This document shows, one piece after another, positions 1-7,733 of a stretch of 64,000 nucleotides of DNA. Below the pieces are notes generated by a model that worked only from the letters and a program-made list of their open reading frames with translations, made no database searches and had not been told where the DNA came from. A program made the position numbers and the translations under genes. The stretch is from Saccharothrix algeriensis (lineage in GTDB: Bacteria; Actinomycetota; Actinomycetes; Mycobacteriales; Pseudonocardiaceae): contig NZ_JAFBCL010000001.1 of assembly GCF_016907655.1 (NCBI RefSeq), positions 1,302,001 to 1,366,000 of the forward strand, read 5' to 3'. The number at the start of each line of letters is the position of its first letter. Position 1 is the stretch's first letter.

Positions 1-174
1 ACGGGCAGGCGCCTGGAGTGCCTGATCGACCACGGTGTCGTCGGCTCGGCGGTCAAGCTGCACCCCGGCGACCGGTTCTGGCTGTTCCAGTCCATCGAGG
101 CGGCGCTGTTCACCGCCCTGGCCGCCGCCCTCGTGGTGTCGGCGGCGTGGTGGCTGCGCAAGCGGTTCCGCTGA
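1..174 (+). CDS. C-terminal end of a membrane protein (5' truncated)
   Basis: The reading frame is open from the first base and ends at the TGA at 172-174, giving the last 57 residues of a protein that begins outside the window. The tail holds one hydrophobic helix rich in Ala, Leu and Val followed by a basic end (WWLRKRFR), which fits a single membrane segment with a cytoplasmic basic anchor. A strong hairpin follows at once, so this is the last gene of its transcript. The family cannot be recognised from this fragment. Confidence 0.6.
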   Translation, partial: TGRRLECLIDHGVVGSAVKLHPGDRFWLFQSIEAALFTALAAALVVSAAWWLRKRFR

Positions 175-178
175 CGCC

Positions 179-216
179 GCCGGCGACCGCACCCGAGGGC
201 GGGTGCGGTCGCCGGC
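179..216 (+). terminator. 16-bp perfect hairpin terminator
   Basis: Arms 179-194 and 201-216 are perfectly complementary with a 6-nt loop, starting five bases after the stop codon of the truncated gene. There is no T-tract, as is usual for actinobacterial terminators. Confidence 0.75.
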
Positions 217-232
217 GCAGGGCGGCGCTTGC

Positions 233-238
233 GATAGT
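233..238 (+). promoter_or_regulatory. -10 element (GATAGT) of a probable leaderless transcript
   Basis: A TANNNT-like hexamer ends five bases before the GTG start at 244, and no Shine-Dalgarno sequence is present. This spacing puts the transcription start at or next to the start codon. The -35 region is not clear. Confidence 0.45.
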
Positions 239-243
239 GCGGT

Positions 244-858
244 GTGGCTGAACGCAGACGAGGCGCCCCGACACCGCCCACCGACACGACGGTCCTCGAC
301 CGGGACTGGACGGTCAACGAGATCACCGGCGAGCAGTACGAGCGCACGGCGTTCATCGACGTCGACATGGCCGACCTGGCGAACCGGGGCTCGACGTTCA
401 CCGAGTGCGTGTTCCGGGGTGTGGAGTTCAACGCCTCCACCCACACCGGGGCGGCGTTCCTCAACTGCACGTTCGTCCGGTGCGAGTTCTTCGACGCGAC
501 GTTCACCGACTGCAAGGCGGTCGGGAGCATGTTCGACGGGGGCAGCTTCGACCTGCTCAAGGTCGTCGGCGGCGACTGGTCCTTCGCCGGGATGCCGGGC
601 CTGGACCTGCGCCGGGCGTCGTTCACCGGGGTGCGGATGCACGACGTGGACCTCACCGGCGCCCGCTGCCAGGGGGCGGAGTTCGCGGGCGTCGACCTGA
701 CCGAGGCGTGGCTGCACGGCGCCGACTTCACCAAGGCCGACCTGCGCGGCTCCGACCTGTCCGGCACCGACCCGACCGCGGTCAAGCTGACCGGCGCCCG
801 GATCGAGCCGGAGCAGGCCATCACCATCGCCCTTGCGCTGGGGCTGCGCATCGGCTGA
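244..858 (+). CDS. Pentapeptide-repeat protein
   Basis: 204 aa from a GTG start. From about residue 40 to 180 the chain follows the A(D/N)LXX pattern, with units such as ADFTK, ADLRG and SDLSG, and large hydrophobics every five residues (FTECVFRGVEF, FLNCTFVRCEFF). This predicts a right-handed quadrilateral beta-helix. No membrane segment or signal peptide is seen. Some family members (Qnr, MfpA) mimic DNA and shield gyrase, but most have no known role, and nothing in this sequence points to one. It is monocistronic, with a hairpin upstream and a convergent gene downstream. Confidence 0.85.
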   Translation: MAERRRGAPTPPTDTTVLDRDWTVNEITGEQYERTAFIDVDMADLANRGSTFTECVFRGVEFNASTHTGAAFLNCTFVRCEFFDATFTDCKAVGSMFDGGSFDLLKVVGGDWSFAGMPGLDLRRASFTGVRMHDVDLTGARCQGAEFAGVDLTEAWLHGADFTKADLRGSDLSGTDPTAVKLTGARIEPEQAITIALALGLRIG

Positions 859-1017
859 GCGCGGCCCGGGACGGTCCCGCGGTCGGCCGGGCGCCGTGGG
901 CGGGCGCGAACGGGCCGGCCGCGCCCGCCGGCCGCGCCCGCCGACTGCGCTGCCGCGCCGACCTGCGGACGCAGCACGAGGCGACCGAGCGCTTCACCGC
1001 CGCCGCGCCGGGCGGCG

Positions 1018-1115
1018 CCCCGTGGTCAGCGCCCTGTGGTCAACGCCCTGTGCTCAACGCCCTGTGCTCTACGCCCTGTGCTCAACGCCCCGTGGTGAGC
1101 GCCCCGCGGTCAGCG
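1018..1115. repeat. Seven tandem copies of a 14-bp repeat (CCCTGTGCTCAACG)
   Basis: Seven 14-bp units run head to tail from 1018 to 1115 with one to four substitutions each. The last unit overlaps the stop codon of the EF-hand gene on the minus strand at 1110-1112. The array fills the gap between two convergent genes, so it may act in both 3' ends or be a slippage product. Confidence 0.9.
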
Positions 1116-1619
1116 CCCGTAGAGGCCCGACGGCGCGTCGTCGGTGAAGTGGCCGGCCACCAGGCGCTCCACGGTCGCCATCGGGAGCAGCTTGCCGTCC
1201 GGCTTCAGCGCCTCCCGGATCAGCGGCGCGTCGCCGGGGTGCGCGCCCAGCGCGACGACGATCTCCGCGACGTGCTCGATGTCCACGATCCCCTCCGGCG
1301 TCGCGCCGCACTCCCGGATCGCGACCACGTCCGCCGCGCCGACCCGGCGCGCCAGGTCGCCGGCGCCCAGCGCGGCCACGAAGCCCGCCCGCGTCACCTG
1401 CCCGTCGACCCCGCAGGCCGCCAGCAGGGACAGCCATAACATCTCGTAGGCGGCCCTGACGCGCTCCGCCCCGACCGAGTCGCCCGGCACGCGGAACCGC
1501 CGCACCAGCCGCTCCGCGAGGCCGGCCAGGTCGCGCTGCCGCACGACCCCGTCACCGTTCGAGTCGAACATGTCGAACCGCTTGGCGTGCTTGTCGCGCA
1601 ACCGCGCCGAGCCTCCCAT
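1110..1619 (-). CDS. EF-hand calcium-binding protein
   Basis: 169 aa from an ATG with a GGGGGAGG ribosome site seven bases upstream; longer upstream readings are shadows of the flavoprotein. The first EF-hand is canonical: residues 19-30 read DSNGDGVVRQRD with acidic ligands at loop positions 1, 3 and 5. Three further helix-loop-helix units are recognisable (CGVDGQVTRAGF, ATPEGIVDIEHV, KPDGKLLPMATV), the third without the acidic ligands. Length and layout match the calerythrin/sarcoplasmic-type four-EF-hand proteins of actinomycetes, which are cytoplasmic Ca2+ buffers or sensors. It is divergent from a flavoprotein that carries the same type of EF-hand tail, with a perfect palindrome between them, so the two are probably co-regulated. 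Confidence 0.88.
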   Translation of the reverse strand: MGGSARLRDKHAKRFDMFDSNGDGVVRQRDLAGLAERLVRRFRVPGDSVGAERVRAAYEMLWLSLLAACGVDGQVTRAGFVAALGAGDLARRVGAADVVAIRECGATPEGIVDIEHVAEIVVALGAHPGDAPLIREALKPDGKLLPMATVERLVAGHFTDDAPSGLYGR

Positions 1620-1714
1620 GACCGGTCCTCCCCCTGGGGAAAAGGGCACACCACCGCACCACGGATACATGGTCTCGGCCACCACCGGCCCATCGGTGAC
1701 CTGTTGGGGTGAAC

Positions 1715-1732
1715 ATCGCCACCGGTGGCGAT
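1715..1732. promoter_or_regulatory. 18-bp perfect palindrome, candidate operator
   Basis: ATCGCCACCGGTGGCGAT is a perfect palindrome in the 162-bp divergent promoter region between the EF-hand gene and the EF-hand flavoprotein. Its symmetry fits a dimeric repressor site controlling both promoters. The regulator is unknown. Confidence 0.5.
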
Positions 1733-1781
1733 CACGGCCGCTAGCGTCGGTGGCTCGGGCGCGTCTGGTCAGGAGGTCGCG

Positions 1782-3674
1782 GTGGCGAACCCCGGGGTGC
1801 GCGTGGTCGAGCGGGACGGCTCGGCGCGCGGCTACGCGATCAAGGACTTCCTGGCACGCAACCAGGTGCCGTTCTCGACCGGGAGCGACCCGGGCCGCTC
1901 CTCGGTCGTGGTGGAGCTGCCCGACGGCTCGGCCCTCGCCGAGCCCAGCCTCATCCGGCTCGCCACCGCCCTGGGCCTCACCGACGAGGCCGCCGGCGAC
2001 CGCTGCGACCTGGTCGTCGTCGGGGGCGGCCCGGCCGGGCTGGCCGCCGCCGTGCACGCGGCGTGCGAGGGCCTGCGGGTGGTGATCGTCGAGGACGACG
2101 CGCCGGGCGGCCAGGCCGGGCGCACCTCGCGCGTCGAGAACCACTTCGGCTTCCCCGCCGGGCTGTCCGGCGGCGAGCTGGCGCAGCGCGCGCTGGCGCA
2201 GGCCCGGCGGTTCGGCGTGCGGTGGCTGGCCGGCCGCCGGGCGACCGGGCTGCGCCGCGACGGCGGGACGTGGGCGGTGACCGGCGACGACGGCACGACC
2301 GTGCGCGGCGCGGCGGTGCTGGTGGCGACCGGGATGCGGTGGCGCGAGCTGGACGTGCCGGGGGCGGCCGGGCTGCGCGACGCGGGCGTCTTCCACGGTG
2401 CGGGCACGCCGGTGGCGGTGCGCACGGCGGGCGAGCACGCCTTCGTGCTGGGCTCGGGGAACCCGGCCGGGCAGGCGGCGCTGCACCTCGCCCGGCACGG
2501 CCGCCGCGTGACCCTGCTGGTGCGCGGGCCGTCACTGGCCGGCAGCCCCATGTCCCGGTACCTGGTGGAGCGGATCCGGGACTCGCCGCTGGTGGCCGTC
2601 CGGCCGCACGCGGAGGTGGTGGCCGTCGGCGGGACCGACCGGTTGACGCGGATCTCGTTGCGGGACAGCCGCTCCGGCGCCGTCACCGACGTGCCGGCCA
2701 CCTCGCTGCACGTGCTGGTGGGGATGAGGCCGTGCACCGGGTGGCTGGGCGGGCAGGCCGCCACGGACGCCCGCGGCTTCCTGGTCACCGGCTCGGACCT
2801 GCTGCGGGTGCCCGGCGCGTGGGGGCTGGACCGGGCGCCGCTGCCGGGCGAGACCGGGCTGCCGGGCGTGTTCGCGGCCGGTGACGTGCGGTCCGGGACG
2901 GTCAAGCGGATCGGTTCGGCGGTCGGGCAGGGCGCGGCGGTGGGGCAGGCGATCACCGAGCACCTCCGGGAGTCCGCGCGGCAGCGGATCCCGGAGCTGC
3001 CGCGGGTGTCGACGTTCGACCTGCTCGACAGCGACCGGGACGGGGTGCTCAGCGCGGGCGACCTCGTGGCGTTCGGCCGGCGGCTGGTGGCCGCGTTCGA
3101 CGAGCCGCCGGACACCGAGCGGGCGCGGCGCGTGCACGAGGCGTGCCGCGAGCTGTGGTCGGTGCTGGCGTGGTTCTCCGACGGGGGGCTGCCGGCCGGC
3201 GGGCACGCGGGCAGCGGGGCGCCGGGCAGCGGGTTCGCGGGCAACGGGTTCGCGGGCAGTGGTCTTCCGGGCGGTGGTTTCCCGGGCGGTGCGTTCCCGG
3301 CGGGTGGGCTCGCGAGCGGCGGCCCCGCGGGGGGCGGGTCGGTGGTCGGGCGGGCCGGGGCCGGTGGTCCGGTGGGCGGCGGCGCGGGTGGTCCGGCGGA
3401 CGGCCGCCGGGTCGGCCGGGAGGCGTTCGCCGACGCGGTGGACGAACTGGTCGCGCTGGACGCGTTCGCGCCGTTGACCGACGCCGTGTTCCTGCTGTCG
3501 GACACGGACTTCGACGGCTCGCTCACGCTCGGCGAGTTCCAGCGGCTGCTGGCCGCCCTGGGCACGCCGGCCGACGCGGCGGCGGCCGCGTTCGGCCTGC
3601 TCGACCCCGAGCGCACCGGCTACCTGGACACCGCGCGCCTGGCCGCGGCGGGCGTTCTGCTCGGCCGGGCCTGA
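1782..3674 (+). CDS. Thioredoxin-reductase-like FAD oxidoreductase with C-terminal EF-hands
   Basis: 630 aa. GTG at 1782 is chosen because AGGAGG lies at 1771-1776; the frame is open further upstream but without such a site. Residues 18-70 match the region that precedes the flavin domain in fused thioredoxin-reductase-like proteins (FLARNQVPF). The FAD Rossmann motif is GGGPAG at 81-86, the NAD(P)H motif GSGNPAG lies near 235, and GVFAAGDVRSG closes the flavin domain. The redox CxxC of true thioredoxin reductases is absent, so disulfide reduction is not expected. After residue 410 comes a calcium module: EF-hand loop 416-427 (DSDRDGVLSAGD), a Gly-rich linker at about 470-545 made of imperfect pentapeptides such as GSGFA and GNGFA, a second good loop at 574-585 (DTDFDGSLTLGE) and a degenerate one near 608. 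Calcium control of the flavoenzyme is an inference from the fusion. Confidence 0.85.
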   Translation: MANPGVRVVERDGSARGYAIKDFLARNQVPFSTGSDPGRSSVVVELPDGSALAEPSLIRLATALGLTDEAAGDRCDLVVVGGGPAGLAAAVHAACEGLRVVIVEDDAPGGQAGRTSRVENHFGFPAGLSGGELAQRALAQARRFGVRWLAGRRATGLRRDGGTWAVTGDDGTTVRGAAVLVATGMRWRELDVPGAAGLRDAGVFHGAGTPVAVRTAGEHAFVLGSGNPAGQAALHLARHGRRVTLLVRGPSLAGSPMSRYLVERIRDSPLVAVRPHAEVVAVGGTDRLTRISLRDSRSGAVTDVPATSLHVLVGMRPCTGWLGGQAATDARGFLVTGSDLLRVPGAWGLDRAPLPGETGLPGVFAAGDVRSGTVKRIGSAVGQGAAVGQAITEHLRESARQRIPELPRVSTFDLLDSDRDGVLSAGDLVAFGRRLVAAFDEPPDTERARRVHEACRELWSVLAWFSDGGLPAGGHAGSGAPGSGFAGNGFAGSGLPGGGFPGGAFPAGGLASGGPAGGGSVVGRAGAGGPVGGGAGGPADGRRVGREAFADAVDELVALDAFAPLTDAVFLLSDTDFDGSLTLGEFQRLLAALGTPADAAAAAFGLLDPERTGYLDTARLAAAGVLLGRA

Positions 3675-3689
3675 GGGGCCCGGCCGAGC
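3659..3689. terminator. Bidirectional hairpin between convergent genes
   Basis: Arms 3659-3671 and 3677-3689 pair perfectly over 13 bp with a 5-nt loop. The left arm lies in the last codons of the flavoprotein and its stop is in the loop. The opposing ABC permease gene ends at 3699, so the hairpin can serve both. Confidence 0.7.
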
Positions 3690-3698
3690 GGGGGGCGC

Positions 3699-5012
3699 TC
3701 AGGCGCGCATCACGGTCGCGATGGGGATGCGCGCGGCCCGCAGCGCCGGCACCAGCCCGCCCAGCACACCCGCCACCAGGCCGGCCACCACCCCGGCGAC
3801 GCCGGCCTGCCACGGGAACTCGACGTCCTGCAGCGACGAGAGCCGCGAGCCGAACACCCCCGCCCCGACCCGCAGCCCCACCACGCCCACGCCGATCGCC
3901 GCCGCCGCCGTCAGCAACCCGGTCAGCAGCGTCTCGGCCAGCACGATGCCCGCCAGCAGCAGGCGCGGTGTGCCCACCGCCCGGCGCAGCGCGAACTCCT
4001 CGATCCGCTCGCCCACCGTGGCCAGGCCGACGTTGAGGATGCCCGCGACGCCGATCAGCAGCACCAGCGCCGCCATGCCGAGGAAGATCAGCCGCATCAG
4101 GCGCAGCTGGGTCGCCATGCGCTCCAGCGTGCTGACCGTGTTCACGTGGATCTGCTCCGGCGGCGTGCCGCTCGCCACCAGCCGCGCCCGCAGCGCGTGC
4201 TCGACCTCCACCGCCGTCGGCGACATCCAGACCTGCAGGGAGGGGCCGCCTCGGCTGCCGCCCGCGCCCACGTCGCCGACCGGCAGCCAGTTGAGCAGCT
4301 CGTCGGTGCGCAGGTAGGCGGCGGGCCGGTACCCGCCGTCCTCCACGACGCCGATGAAGCGCGGCGTCGCGTTGGCCGACGAGCCCTGCATCCGCAGCTC
4401 GGCCGGCACCCGGTAGCGCTGGAAAGCCTCGGCCGCCTTGGTGTTGAGCACCAGCCGGGGCGCGAGCGACGGGTCGCCGCCGAACTCCAGCCACTGCCCC
4501 GACTCCACCCGGAACGGCCGGAAGGCGCGGATGTCGCCGGTCAGCCCGACCAGCTCCAGCTCCACGGCCTGGCCGGACGGCGCGCCCTCGTTGCCGGTGG
4601 GCACCTCGCGGCAGCCGTTCGCGTCGCAGGTCATGTTGGGCCCGTAGCCGCCGGGCTGGTCGATCGGGCCGCCGCCCTCGTTGACCGGCTTGACCCCCGG
4701 CTCGCCGATGATCGCCTGGACCGAGGTCGTCGCCACCGCGTCGGACCGGCCCGCCAGCACGTCGAGCGCGGTCTCGACGGTGTCGCCCCCTGGTTCCAGG
4801 TACATCTGGCGGGTGCCGTCCTTGCCCTGCGACAGCTCGACGTCCGCGAGCATCGCGCGGTTCGCGATCTCGGCGCCCGCCTGCACCACGACCACCGCGA
4901 GGACACCCATGAACAGGCTGATCATGGACAGGAACGTGCGCAGCTTGCGCGCCCGGATCCCCTGCCCACCGATGATCAGCGACGAGCGCAGCCGCCCGGA
5001 CAGCCGGATCAC
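3699..5012 (-). CDS. MacB/FtsX-type ABC transporter permease
   Basis: 437 aa. There is one membrane helix near residues 28-48 (ISLFMGVLAVVVV), a large extracytoplasmic domain to about 300, then three C-terminal helices, which is the MacB_PCD plus FtsX layout. The GTG start overlaps the ATPase stop (GTGA), so the two are translationally coupled. MacB-type permeases work as mechanotransmission pumps with a periplasmic partner rather than as classic channels. With the lipoprotein upstream this forms a three-gene export or lipoprotein-handling unit; the substrate is unknown. Confidence 0.88.
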   Translation of the reverse strand: MIRLSGRLRSSLIIGGQGIRARKLRTFLSMISLFMGVLAVVVVQAGAEIANRAMLADVELSQGKDGTRQMYLEPGGDTVETALDVLAGRSDAVATTSVQAIIGEPGVKPVNEGGGPIDQPGGYGPNMTCDANGCREVPTGNEGAPSGQAVELELVGLTGDIRAFRPFRVESGQWLEFGGDPSLAPRLVLNTKAAEAFQRYRVPAELRMQGSSANATPRFIGVVEDGGYRPAAYLRTDELLNWLPVGDVGAGGSRGGPSLQVWMSPTAVEVEHALRARLVASGTPPEQIHVNTVSTLERMATQLRLMRLIFLGMAALVLLIGVAGILNVGLATVGERIEEFALRRAVGTPRLLLAGIVLAETLLTGLLTAAAAIGVGVVGLRVGAGVFGSRLSSLQDVEFPWQAGVAGVVAGLVAGVLGGLVPALRAARIPIATVMRA

Positions 5013-5707
5013 GCGACCACCCGCTCGTCCGCCGGGTTCAGCACGCCGTCCGACAGCCGCAGCACCCGGCCCATCTTCGCCGCGTGGTCCCGGTCGTGGG
5101 TGACCAGCACCAGCCCGCAGCCCTGGAGCGTGGTGGACAGCAGCGCCTGCACCACGAGGTTGCCGGTCTCGGTGTCCAGCGCGCCGGTCGGCTCGTCGGC
5201 CAGCAGCACGCGGGGCTCGCGCACCAGCGCCCGCGCGATCGCGACCCGCTGCTGCTCGCCGCCGGAGAGCCGGGGCGGCTTGTGCTTGGCCAGGTGCGCG
5301 ACGCCGACCCGGTCCAGCGCGGCCAGCACCTGCGCGCGGCGCTTGCGGCGCGGCAGCCAGCCCTGGCCGTTCACCAGGGCCATGGCGACGTTCTGCGCGG
5401 CGGTGAGGTGCTTGAGCAGGAAGAACCGCTGGAACACGAAACCGAACTCGGCACTGCGCAGCGCGGCGGCCCGGCGCTCGGGGATGCGCGTGATGTCCTG
5501 CTCCCCCAACAGGTACTGCCCGGCGTCCGGCCGGTCGAACAGGCCGATGACGCTGAGCAGCGTGCTCTTGCCGGAGCCGGAGCGGCCGAGGATGGCGACG
5601 CTGTCGCCGCTGTGGACGGTCAGGTCGACGCCGGCGAGGATGGTGCGCGGCTCCTGCTGGCCCTTGAGCGTCTTGGTCACGCCGGTGAGCCGGATGAGCG
5701 GCGTCAT
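5009..5707 (-). CDS. ABC transporter ATP-binding protein (MacB/LolD type)
   Basis: 232 aa. Walker A is GRSGSGKST, the Q-loop is in FVFQRFFLL, the signature is LSGGEQQRVAIARAL, Walker B runs into ADEPTGALD, and the switch histidine is in LVTHD. The DEPTGALD form is typical of the MacB/LolD/FtsE group. The ATG overlaps the stop of the upstream lipoprotein gene (ATGA), and its own stop overlaps the permease start, so all three subunits are coupled. Confidence 0.93.
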   Translation of the reverse strand: MTPLIRLTGVTKTLKGQQEPRTILAGVDLTVHSGDSVAILGRSGSGKSTLLSVIGLFDRPDAGQYLLGEQDITRIPERRAAALRSAEFGFVFQRFFLLKHLTAAQNVAMALVNGQGWLPRRKRRAQVLAALDRVGVAHLAKHKPPRLSGGEQQRVAIARALVREPRVLLADEPTGALDTETGNLVVQALLSTTLQGCGLVLVTHDRDHAAKMGRVLRLSDGVLNPADERVVA

Positions 5708-6702
5708 CGCGAACCCGCCCCCGGCTCGGCCTGGCCCTCCGGCGCGCGCGGCAGGTCGGGGCCCGGCACCGCCAGCGTCTCCTCGCCGGTCAGGCCCTCC
5801 TTGACCTCGACCACCTTGCCGTCGGTGAGGCCGAGCACGACGTCGGTGGTCCGCTTGGAGCCGTCCGCGCCGAGCACGTCCACCTTGCCCTTGCCGTGAC
5901 CGCCCGCGACCGCCTCGACCGGGACGACGAGGGCGTTCACGGCGGTGGCCGTGACGACCTCCAGCGTGGCGGCCGCGCCGTTGATCAGCTTGATGTCGGC
6001 GGGGGCGGTGCACACCAGCCGCAGCCCCGTCGGGTCCGAGGAGCCGGCGGGCTGCTCGGGCCTGCGGTCGCCGGTGGGCGGTTCCCCCTGCTCCTCCTTT
6101 CCGGCTTGCTCGGGCTGCTCGGGTGGCGGCGCCGGCGCGGTGCCCGCGGGCAGCGCGGCGATCGTGCCCAGCAGGGTGCAGGCGAACGGCCCGGGGCCGT
6201 TCTTGATCTGCGCCTGCACGGTGCCCTGCGTGGCGTCGGAGATCCGGTACGCCTGCTCGCCGTCGATGTCGGCGACGATGCCGTAACCGGCGTACTTGGC
6301 CGACACGACCGGCATGCCGGCGGTGACCGTGGAGTGGTCGTCCACCAGCCGCCCGCCGAACGTGGCGCCGGCGGGCACCTCGACGTAGTGGGGCAGGCCC
6401 TGCGCCCAGACCGTCGCGACGCGGGTGGGCCTGGTCGGCGTGCTCTTGGCCTCGGCGACCTCGAAGTAGCGGACCTGCCCGGCGACCGGGGCGGTGAGCC
6501 CGAAGATCGGGTTCATGGTGACCTTGCCGGTGAGGCTCACCTTGTTGGTGAGGTCCTGGCGCGTCGGCTTGGCCGTGGTCATCGTCGTGCCGCGCGGGGC
6601 CAGCTCGGGGCCGGGGCCCTGCGGCGCGGCCGACGTGCACGCCTGGACCGAGGCCAGCACCAACGCCAACCCGAAGACGCGCGGCAACACTCGTTTCGAC
6701 AC
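5704..6702 (-). CDS. Lipoprotein, HlyD/MacA-like membrane-fusion partner of the ABC unit
   Basis: 332 aa from GTG at 6702, behind a GGGGGG run; a reading five codons longer is possible but less well placed. The N-terminus has basic residues, a hydrophobic stretch and a lipobox-like VQAC, so it is probably lipid-anchored outside the membrane. The mature part has short beta-rich blocks (VSLTGKVTMNPIFGL, VVPVEAVAGG) like the half-barrel segments of actinobacterial MacA/HlyD-like proteins, a Pro/Glu/Gln-rich low-complexity insert near 200-235 and a C-terminal segment of the LTDGKVVEVKEGL type. It is the first gene of the operon and likely contacts the permease's outer domain. Confidence 0.75.
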   Translation of the reverse strand: MSKRVLPRVFGLALVLASVQACTSAAPQGPGPELAPRGTTMTTAKPTRQDLTNKVSLTGKVTMNPIFGLTAPVAGQVRYFEVAEAKSTPTRPTRVATVWAQGLPHYVEVPAGATFGGRLVDDHSTVTAGMPVVSAKYAGYGIVADIDGEQAYRISDATQGTVQAQIKNGPGPFACTLLGTIAALPAGTAPAPPPEQPEQAGKEEQGEPPTGDRRPEQPAGSSDPTGLRLVCTAPADIKLINGAAATLEVVTATAVNALVVPVEAVAGGHGKGKVDVLGADGSKRTTDVVLGLTDGKVVEVKEGLTGEETLAVPGPDLPRAPEGQAEPGAGSR

Positions 6703-7091
6703 CGCAATTCCCCCCAAGGCAGATCCGTGCCGGTTCCGGCCAACCTACCGACATGACGTCCGGGGGTCGCAGGGGGTTGCTTTCCCGGCGGCGCAATGCG
6801 ACCCGATGGCCTAGCCTGGGGGCGCTGCGCGGTCGACCGGTTTTCACCTCGGTGCGGTCGGCGGTCGGGGTTGCGGACACGGTCGGGGTTGCGAACACGG
6901 TCGGGGCGCGGTTGATTCGCCTGATTCGCCCCAACCGCCAAGCATCGCTCCTTGTAGTGAATAGGCCCGCGACCAGGCACTTCTCGGGCATGCTGTTCGT
7001 TGCCGGAGAAAAACGGCGCGGCCCCCGGCGGCCCCCCGGTCCAACCCCGCCCCGCCCCCTACCGACCCCTCTGCCGACCCCGCTACCGCTG

Positions 7092-7216
7092 CCGACCGAG
7101 TGCCACTGACCGAATGCCACTGACCGAGTACCGCCGACCGGAGTCTGACCAAGTACCGCTGACCGAAGCCTGACCGAGTACCGCTAACCGGGTCAGGCCG
7201 AGTGCCGCTGACCGAG
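7092..7216. repeat. Degenerate 14-bp direct repeats (GACCGAGTGCCACT)
   Basis: About eight imperfect units of the type GACCGAGTGCCACT or GACCGAGTACCGCT, some with small insertions, run through this interval. They form no coding pattern. The period equals that of the array at 1018-1115, but the unit sequence differs. Confidence 0.75.
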
Positions 7217-7366
7217 TTGCCACGCTGCCGCAACTGGTCGAATTGGCCGGTTGACTAGTCGAACTGGTCGGTTGCGGCCGGAGGAAGCAACTGGAGGAAG
7301 TTGCCACGTGCCGATCAGGCGGCACTCGGTCAGTATCGGTCGGTCGATCGAGGAGTTGCCACGTCA

Positions 7367-7531
7367 GCACCGCTGGAAAGTCGGATGTCGGCCGTCCAGC
7401 CATCGGGTTGCCGTATCACGCAGAGCGTCGAGTCGCCATGTCGACCACACTTCGAGCGGAATACCGCACCAGTCGGCCCAGTCGGCGTCGGCGCGGTGAA
7501 ACACAGCCGACATCCGACTTTCCAGCGGTGC
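7367..7531. repeat. 165-bp element with 26-bp perfect terminal inverted repeats
   Basis: Arm 7367-7392 (begins GCACCGCTGGAAAGTCGG) is the exact reverse complement of 7506-7531. The 113 bp between the arms contain no convincing gene. Size and perfect ends fit a miniature inverted-repeat transposable element or a large hairpin. I could not find a target-site duplication flanking it. Confidence 0.7.
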
Positions 7532-7657
7532 GGGCACCAGTGGTGCGGTGCGGCCCACGCCGATCGCAGTCCGCCCCCTGGACAGGCGCGTAGAGGCCCC
7601 TGGGCAGGCGCGTGGACATCGCCTCCGGCGGGGGGTGGAGTCCGGCGGGAGTGGAGG

Positions 7658-7733
7658 GCGCGGTCGGTCAGCGCGGGTCGGTCAGCGCGGCCGGTCAGCG
7701 CGGCCGGTCAACGCGGCCGGTCAACGCGGGTCA
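7658..7733. repeat. 13-bp tandem repeat (GCGCGGCCGGTCA)
   Basis: Five and a half units of 13-14 bp run from 7658 to 7733 with few changes. The array reaches the stop codon of the ATP-grasp gene at 7731-7733, the same placement as the array at the end of the EF-hand gene. Confidence 0.85.

Larger units (their letters stand above)
6703..7730. other. One-kilobase non-coding region rich in repeats
   Basis: No reading frame here has recognisable coding character. The stretch contains short direct repeats of CGGTCGGGGTTGCG type at about 6858-6905, a locally AT-richer piece at 6910-7010 that may carry the MacA-like operon promoter, degenerate 14-bp repeats at 7092-7216, three direct copies of GTTGCCACG (7216, 7300, 7355), a 165-bp inverted-repeat element at 7367-7531 and a 13-bp array at 7658-7733. 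Confidence 0.7.

Noticed and set aside
1110..2498. Long minus-strand frame of 462 codons across the EF-hand gene and into the flavoprotein
   Set aside because: Only the part from 1619 downward matches a family and has a ribosome site; the upstream part is the antisense shadow of the flavoprotein.
6844..6945. 33-codon minus-strand frame starting MLGGWGES, with AAGGAG before it, ahead of the lipoprotein operon
   Set aside because: The start context is good, but the peptide is made of short DNA repeats (RPCSQPRPCPQP) and has no family; it could be a leader peptide but I cannot support it.
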